Source: an uncultured Rhodospirillales bacterium
GTDB lineage: Bacteria > Pseudomonadota > Alphaproteobacteria > Rhodospirillales > Casp-alpha2
Direction: 5' to 3'
Assembly: GCA_938074585.1 (NCBI GenBank)
Contig: CALJEW010000392.1
Coordinates: 1 to 11,237 of the forward strand
DNA: 11,237 bases
Shown here: in pieces, positions 7,400 through 11,237 of the stretch
How the letters are laid out: every line of letters starts with the position of its first letter
How positions within the stretch are numbered: position 1 is the first letter of the stretch
The notes under the pieces: model-generated
Told to the model about the DNA's origin: nothing
The model's database searches: none
The model's input: the letters and a program-made list of their open reading frames with translations, nothing else
Translations under genes and position numbers: made by a program

Positions 7400-7416
7400 T
7401 TAGCTGGGTCAGCCCC
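7400..7416 (-). repeat. Right terminal inverted repeat of the IS remnant
   Basis: On the minus strand this reads GGGGCTGACCCAGCTAA, matching the left end at 15 of 17 positions. Confidence 0.85.
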
Positions 7417-7424
7417 TAAAAGAA
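7417..7424. repeat. Right target-site duplication of the IS remnant
   Basis: TAAAAGAA, one mismatch from the left copy (6969-6976). It ends one base before the stop codon of the amidase gene (7426-7428). Confidence 0.7.
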
Positions 7425-7425
7425 T

Positions 7426-8265
7426 TTAACTGTAATCCCGGTCATTGGTTAAAGATGGGATTTTTTGTCGCACTTCATCAACCAAACTTGTGTCAATTTC
7501 AGCAAGAACAAAACCTATTTCCGTTCCGCCATCAGCTAAAATTTCACCCCATGGGTCAACGATTAACGAATGCCCATACGTCGAGCGCCCGCCGCCATGT
7601 TCACCACATTGTGCGGCTGCAAACACGTAGCAGCCATTTTCAATCGCCCGGGCGCGCATCAATACATGCCAATGAGCCTTCCCCGAAGGCCGAGCAAATG
7701 CAGCAGGAATGGATAAAAACTTAGCACCCGCTTGAGCCAGTTTCCGATATAAATGGGGGAACCTAATATCATAACAAATGGTCATACCCAGCTTGCCCCA
7801 TGGGGTATCAGCTAACACGGCTTCATTCCCCGGCTCGTATGATTTAGATTCTTGGTAAATCTCACCAGCACCCAAATCAACATCAAACAAATGGATTTTC
7901 GTATACCTATTGCGAACAACACCGTCATCCCCAATCAAAAAAGATCGATTGGCAAACTTCGGATTCCCTTCTGCATTTAATGCCGTTTCATGCTTGAGCC
8001 CTAAGGAACCCAATAGCAACCAAACTTTTAATTCAACTGCTAAGGTGCAAAAAGCAACCAACGATATATCGTCTACTTCTGTCGATAACTTTTCAGCCAT
8101 GGCCGAGCGGTCTATATCAATAATGTTGGTCACTTCGGGTAAAACAATCAATGTTGCGCCCGACTTATGGGCTTCACGAACCAAAGCGCTAGCATTGATG
8201 ATATTCGTTTTAACGTCGGGCCCCGCTGTGGTTTGAACACATGCAACGGTGAAGGTTTGGACCAT
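7426..8265 (-). CDS. Nitrilase-superfamily amidase, Nit1-like (probable deaminated glutathione amidase)
   Basis: A 279-residue cytosolic carbon-nitrogen hydrolase. The Glu-Lys-Cys triad is intact: Glu44 in LPEVTN, Lys123 in YTKIHLFD and Cys164 in ICYDIRFP. AHWHVLMRARAIENGCYV (197-214) followed by AAAQCGEHGGGRSTYGHS and VDPWG closely match the Nit1 branch, which splits deaminated glutathione to alpha-ketoglutarate and cysteinylglycine (metabolite repair; E. coli YbeM). Omega-amidase (Nit2) is the main alternative. A weak GGAAA lies about nine bases before ATG. It follows grxC on the same strand after 34 bases, so the two are probably co-transcribed, and both would then handle glutathione chemistry. 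Its stop lies beside the right target duplication of the IS remnant; the reading frame is undamaged. Confidence 0.9.
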   Translation of the reverse strand: MVQTFTVACVQTTAGPDVKTNIINASALVREAHKSGATLIVLPEVTNIIDIDRSAMAEKLSTEVDDISLVAFCTLAVELKVWLLLGSLGLKHETALNAEGNPKFANRSFLIGDDGVVRNRYTKIHLFDVDLGAGEIYQESKSYEPGNEAVLADTPWGKLGMTICYDIRFPHLYRKLAQAGAKFLSIPAAFARPSGKAHWHVLMRARAIENGCYVFAAAQCGEHGGGRSTYGHSLIVDPWGEILADGGTEIGFVLAEIDTSLVDEVRQKIPSLTNDRDYS

Positions 8266-8299
8266 AAATAAGTTTCCAAGTTTAAAAAATGACGGAGCC

Positions 8300-8560
8300 T
8301 TAGCTGGCGATCCTTAGATTATGATCAAGTATACCTTTGTGTTCAAGCATGTGAATTCCATCGCAATCACCGATATGTTCACCATCGACAAAAACCTGAG
8401 GAACAGAAGTACTTCCCGCCAATTGTGACATTTCACGGCGCTTTGTTGCATTCATCGTCACGTCAATTTCTTTGTACACAACACCTTTGCTATCGAGCAG
8501 GCTTTTCGCCCGGTAGCAAAACGGGCAAAACGCGGTGGTATAGATAACAATATCAACCAA
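8300..8560 (-). CDS. grxC: Glutaredoxin 3 (dithiol glutaredoxin)
   Basis: An 86-residue thioredoxin-fold protein that reduces disulfides and glutathione mixed disulfides with electrons from glutathione. The dithiol active site is Cys12-Pro-Phe-Cys15 (CPYC is more usual, CPFC is a known variant). TSVPQVFVDGEHIG (51-64) carries the conserved cis-Pro and glutathione-binding stretch, and GDCDG (64-68) replaces the usual G-G-x-D-D-type turn. Translation begins at TTG 8560: a strong AAGGAA lies eight bases upstream, and the next in-frame ATG is residue 36, beyond the active site. A probable terminator stands upstream, so the gene likely has its own promoter in the AT-rich 8575-8629 stretch. It probably forms an operon with the amidase gene downstream. 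Confidence 0.95.
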   Translation of the reverse strand: MVDIVIYTTAFCPFCYRAKSLLDSKGVVYKEIDVTMNATKRREMSQLAGSTSVPQVFVDGEHIGDCDGIHMLEHKGILDHNLRIAS

Positions 8561-8568
8561 AATTAAAA

Positions 8569-8574
8569 TTCCTT
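8569..8574 (-). promoter_or_regulatory. Strong Shine-Dalgarno supporting the TTG start of grxC
   Basis: The minus strand reads AAGGAA, eight bases before TTG 8560. No ATG or GTG lies in frame near it, so this site decides the start. Confidence 0.8.
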
Positions 8575-8629
8575 ACAGTTCAGCAATGGGTCGTTCCGAT
8601 TGAGGGTATAATATAAGAATATTTTCAAC

Positions 8630-8651
8630 AAAAAAAGCCCTGCAAAGGCTT
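8630..8651 (-). terminator. Probable intrinsic terminator downstream of the comF pseudogene
   Basis: On the minus strand AAGCC (8647-8651), a 7-base loop and GGCTT (8635-8639) form a short GC-containing stem that runs into a stretch of seven T. It lies 74 bases past the comF stop and 70 bases before the grxC start, so it would separate the two units. The stem is only five pairs, so efficiency may be low. Confidence 0.55.
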
Positions 8652-8660
8652 ATGGTAGAC

Positions 8661-8690
8661 ATCTATTTAGGGTTTCGTTTAAAAATAGAT
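8661..8690. repeat. AT-rich inverted repeat, 8-bp arms
   Basis: ATCTATTT (8661-8668) and AAATAGAT (8683-8690) are perfect inverted copies around a 14-base spacer, between the comF remnant and the terminator. In such AT-rich DNA it may be chance; it has no tract or target duplication that would mark a mobile element. Confidence 0.3.
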
Positions 8691-8724
8691 TAAAAATGCA
8701 TGATTAATTTAAATTTAGACCCGG

Positions 8725-9466
8725 TTATCTCTCCAGCTCAAACCGAACCACCCGCCCCAAGGTCACCAAATCCCCCCCCAGATGCACCCGCTCAAAGTAA
8801 GACACTTGCGCACGCGCTGAGCATTTATCTTATGGTCATGACGTCGTCGATCAGCAAAACACGGTTCCCTGTAATTTAATTTAGGGTATTTTTGGACATG
8901 GGAAAAGCGTCACGAACATTTTTAACTCAGGCTTTCGCTCTAAACCCGGATTGAGACTGGGTGCGGCGTTTGCGGCTGATGATATCGAGGGCATATGCGA
9001 TTTGAGAGATTTGCGCGAAATACCGGGCAAGTTGAGCCGATTGGTTGAACTTACGCGACCACATGCGGCTCCAATTAAGTAACACTGGGACTTTAACATC
9101 CGCCAATACCAACAGCTCCAGCCCGGAACGACCAAACCACTGGGCCATAACCGGGGCCATATCTGTCCAGTCAGCATGTTTAAATGGCAAGCATCATCGT
9201 AACCCATGCAAGACTGCGCCCGGTCATAGATCGATGTTGTCCAGATACATGCCCCACATTGCAAGTCTGCTTCCGCATCAAAACTGGGATCAAACTCAAA
9301 TGGCCGTCCACAACATTAGCATTGAGGTGCTGAAATAAAAAATACCTCATTCCTAAACACACTACACAACCCACCAGACTCCCCAAAAATGCCCCGGCAA
9401 AGGTAACAGCGTTCCGGCAACAAGGTATCAACTGCCCGCTTTGAAATGTCTTAAAAAATGGTTCAC
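8725..9466 (-). pseudogene. comF: Decayed comF (double zinc-ribbon phosphoribosyltransferase-like protein)
   Basis: Joining frames rebuilds a ComF of about 247 residues from GTG 9466 to TAA 8725-8727, the normal family length. Pieces in order: VNHFLRHFK; RAVDTLLPERCYLC; CCGRPFEFD; QCGACI; YDRAQ and GYDDA; LPFKHADWTD; RSGLELL; SRMWSRKFNQSAQLAR; SRKRRTQSQSG; VLLIDDVMT (the PRPP loop); ACASVLL; TLGRVVRFELER. Lesions: a 1-base shift near 9435-9442; TAA 9316-9318 between zinc Cys codons; an indel near 9188-9191 that drops about five residues; TGA 8927-8929; TAA 8876-8878; TAA 8825-8827 with the TTGAT end of the PRPP loop lost; TGA 8792-8794; and a shift at a run of eight G (8772-8779). A zinc Cys has become Phe (GLCSVF), and PLH has become LLN in the normally conserved VPVPLH. 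ComF supports DNA uptake in competent bacteria. The gene is dead. Confidence 0.9.
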
Positions 9467-9525
9467 ATTAAACTTTCTTCAATTGGGTCATTTAAGGATA
9501 GCCTGGTCTGTGTCATAAGATTAGC

Positions 9526-10419
9526 ATGTCTGAAATAATCAAAATATTCAACCGTCAGTCTGTGCGCCATCATCGCGATCGCGCAGCAGCCCGCTATGCG
9601 GATTTTAGTTTCCTATTCCAAGAAGTGGCCGCACGCTTAGGTGACCGCTTACAAGATATCACGCGAACCTTCCCAATCACCCTAGATTTGGGCTGCCATG
9701 GTGGCGATATGGCAGCGCATATACCGGATCGAAGTGCCGTTGAAACTTTGATTAACTCAGACTTATCGCCAAAAATGGCCGAGCTGGCGCATGCAAAAAA
9801 TGGAGCTGCGAGCCTAACCAGTGATGAAGAATTTTTGCCATTTAAAGCACAATCACTTGATCTTGTAGTCTCGAACTTGAGCCTTCACTGGGTCAATGAT
9901 TTGCCTGGCGCATTCACTCAAATTCGCCGTGCCCTTAAACCCGATGGATTATTTTTAACGGCAATGCTGGGTGGCGACACACTTAACGAACTGGGTGAAG
10001 CGTTGAGGGATGCTGAAATCGAAATCGAAGGCGGATTAAGCCCCCGTTTATCACCCTTTGCAGAGATTAAAGATGCGGGCAATTTATTAGGGCGTGCTGG
10101 ATTTGCGCTTCCTGTAGCAGATACGGAAACGATCACAGTTTCCTATGATAACCCATTAAAGCTAATGATTGATTTGCGCGGTATGGGAGAAACCAATTCT
10201 AATATGAATCGCCGAACAACCTTCAGCCGTCGCGCGACACTGATGCGGGCAGCTGAAATTTATGCTAAAAAATTCACGAACGATGAAGGCCGCATGCCCG
10301 CGACGTTTGAAATTATATATTTAACGGCTTGGGTGCCGCATGAAAGTCAGCAAAAGCCCTTGAGCCCCGGCAGTGGTCAAGTTTCATTGGAGAATGTATT
10401 TATGGATGATGCCCTTTAA
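9526..10419 (+). CDS. BioC/NDUFAF5-like class I SAM-dependent methyltransferase
   Basis: A 297-residue methyltransferase-domain protein. It opens with IFNRQSVRHHRDRAAARY (7-24), the hallmark of the alphaproteobacterial group related to mitochondrial NDUFAF5. TLDLGCHGGDMAAHI (52-66) binds SAM, SDLSPKM (78-84) follows strand 2, and LDLVVSNLSLHWVNDLPG (111-128) and RRALKPDGLFLTAMLGGDT (134-152) are also typical. The C-terminal half (175-280) is the family's conserved extension, including YDNPLKLMIDLRGMGETN. NDUFAF5 is reported to hydroxylate an arginine of the complex I subunit NDUFS7; whether bacterial members do so is unproven, and such proteins are often annotated BioC. The ATG has only a weak AAGA upstream. 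It is divergent from the comF remnant; 59 bases between the starts hold both promoters. The dioxygenase gene follows after 35 bases and may share its transcript. Confidence 0.88.
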   Translation: MSEIIKIFNRQSVRHHRDRAAARYADFSFLFQEVAARLGDRLQDITRTFPITLDLGCHGGDMAAHIPDRSAVETLINSDLSPKMAELAHAKNGAASLTSDEEFLPFKAQSLDLVVSNLSLHWVNDLPGAFTQIRRALKPDGLFLTAMLGGDTLNELGEALRDAEIEIEGGLSPRLSPFAEIKDAGNLLGRAGFALPVADTETITVSYDNPLKLMIDLRGMGETNSNMNRRTTFSRRATLMRAAEIYAKKFTNDEGRMPATFEIIYLTAWVPHESQQKPLSPGSGQVSLENVFMDDAL

Positions 10420-10454
10420 ACTTAGATAAAACCAACTCACAAAAAGGTAGTTTG

Positions 10455-11237
10455 ATGCGCCGCAATCATATTGTTAAAAAACTTTCAATATTGGGAACAA
10501 CGGAAATTCGAGGGCTCGATTTATCGGAACCACTTGACGATGAGCTGATTGCAGAGCTCAGGGACCTTTGGAATAAGTCAGGCGGTATGTTGGTTTTCAG
10601 GAATCAACACTTAACCAGCCAACAACACATTGATTTCAGCCGACAGTTTGGCATTCCATTTGGGAGCCCAGAAGGAGTTCCTATGCAAGATACGGTTAGC
10701 CGTTATTTGCACCCAGACCATCCCGAACTTTATTGCGTCTCTAATCAGGTCGACAAAAAGGGAGCTCCAAAAGGCCGCAAGGGTGCTGGGACGTATTGGC
10801 ATTCAGATGTCAGCTTTCGCGAAGAACCGGCAGCCGCGTCTATTTTATATGCCAAACAAATTCCTTCTGCTGGTGGCGACACTTTATTCGCAGACGGAAC
10901 CGCGGCTTACGAAGACTTATCGCAAGCAATGAAAGACCTTTTAGCCCCCCTGTATGCTATCCATGACTTCGCCGTTGCCGCCGCCACACAATATACGACC
11001 CCAGTCGTCATCAATGACGACCTAGATGGTGCAAACAAAGCTTTACATCCAGTCATTCGGACCCACGTCGATACTGGGCGCAAATCAATATTTGTTAATC
11101 CGGGCCAAACCTCACATCTATATGGATTTGACCAAGCCGAAAGCGATGCTCTTTTAAAATTTCTGTATGAGCACATGACGCAACCTAAATATATTTTCCG
11201 CCAAATTTGGCAAGAGCACGACTTAGCCATGTGGGAT
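10455..11237 (+). CDS. TauD/TfdA-family 2-oxoglutarate-dependent dioxygenase, 3' end cut by window edge
   Basis: An open frame of 261 codons runs from ATG 10455 off the right edge. AAAGG (10443-10447) is a good ribosome site at seven bases. The protein shows the double-stranded beta-helix fold of Fe(II)/2-oxoglutarate oxygenases: TYWHSDVSF (113-121) supplies His116 and Asp118 as two of the three iron ligands, then SAGGDTLFAD (138-147) and HPVIRTHVDTGRKSIFVN (198-215) follow as in TauD and TfdA. The third iron ligand (His) and the 2-oxoglutarate-binding Arg should lie just past the edge, after DLAMWD. The family hydroxylates taurine, aryloxyalkanoates, sulfate esters and other small acids; the substrate here cannot be told. 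It lies 35 bases after the methyltransferase on the same strand, so co-transcription is likely. Confidence 0.92.
   Translation, partial: MRRNHIVKKLSILGTTEIRGLDLSEPLDDELIAELRDLWNKSGGMLVFRNQHLTSQQHIDFSRQFGIPFGSPEGVPMQDTVSRYLHPDHPELYCVSNQVDKKGAPKGRKGAGTYWHSDVSFREEPAAASILYAKQIPSAGGDTLFADGTAAYEDLSQAMKDLLAPLYAIHDFAVAAATQYTTPVVINDDLDGANKALHPVIRTHVDTGRKSIFVNPGQTSHLYGFDQAESDALLKFLYEHMTQPKYIFRQIWQEHDLAMWD

Larger units (their letters stand above)
6977..7416 (+). mobile_element. Decayed IS1595-family (IS1016-type) insertion sequence, internally deleted
   Basis: The element has 17-bp terminal inverted repeats that match at 15 positions and a near-perfect 8-bp target duplication. Inside is the start of an IS1016-type transposase gene on the plus strand. 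At 440 bp it is much shorter than the roughly 700-900 bp of intact members, so most of the catalytic half is gone. It fills the space between two convergent genes without harming either. It could be moved only if a related full-length transposase acts on its ends. Confidence 0.88.

Noticed and set aside
8881..9431. Several overlapping frames on both strands that could be taken as small hypothetical genes
   Set aside because: The minus-strand ones are fragments of the comF remnant in different frames, and the plus-strand one (9045-9338) is its antisense shadow.
8725..9466. Programmed frameshifting or readthrough producing a working ComF
   Set aside because: At least eight separate lesions, loss of the PRPP-loop end and substitution of a zinc Cys cannot be bypassed together.
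10611..11230. Small frames on both strands over the right end
   Set aside because: They overlap the dioxygenase frame that runs off the edge with clear TauD/TfdA motifs and a good ribosome site.

Overview
The window looks like chromosomal DNA of an alphaproteobacterium, probably near the Rhodospirillales. The argument rests on gene content and order (a RodZ-like HTH protein, GAF-domain EI-Ntr ptsP, lysC, ubiG, a DUF1178 protein, a nitrilase-family amidase, grxC, comF and an NDUFAF5-type methyltransferase), recalled from known genomes and not searched here. The DNA is moderately AT-rich by eye. UbiG implies a ubiquinone-using, respiring cell.

Layout. Positions 1-4908 are a minus-strand block: lysC, then ptsP, then a RodZ-like gene that runs off the left edge. 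ubiG (5055-5810, plus) diverges from lysC and meets a DUF1178 zinc-ribbon gene (5812-6255, minus) tail to tail, with one base between the stops. A perfect 7-bp palindrome with a 5-base spacer lies between the DUF1178 gene and a divergent small methyltransferase gene (6351-6971, plus). A 440-bp decayed IS1595/IS1016-type insertion sequence (6977-7416) then sits exactly between the stop codons of that methyltransferase and a convergent Nit1-type amidase gene (7426-8265, minus). The amidase is downstream of grxC (8300-8560, minus, TTG start). Upstream of grxC are a probable terminator and a heavily decayed comF (8725-9466, minus). The right end holds a plus-strand pair: an NDUFAF5-like methyltransferase (9526-10419) and a TauD/TfdA-type dioxygenase cut by the edge (10455-11237).

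How the genes relate. Most are core housekeeping: aspartate-family amino acid synthesis (lysC), nitrogen/energy phosphorelay (ptsP), ubiquinone synthesis (ubiG), cell-shape scaffold (RodZ-like) and glutathione/thiol metabolism (grxC with a probable deaminated-glutathione amidase). I see no defence system, phage, CRISPR array or biosynthetic cluster. The most informative signals are signs of decay: an eroded comF with at least eight lesions, and a dead insertion sequence whose duplicated target site is still readable. The second-best lead is the palindromic candidate operator at 6293-6311.
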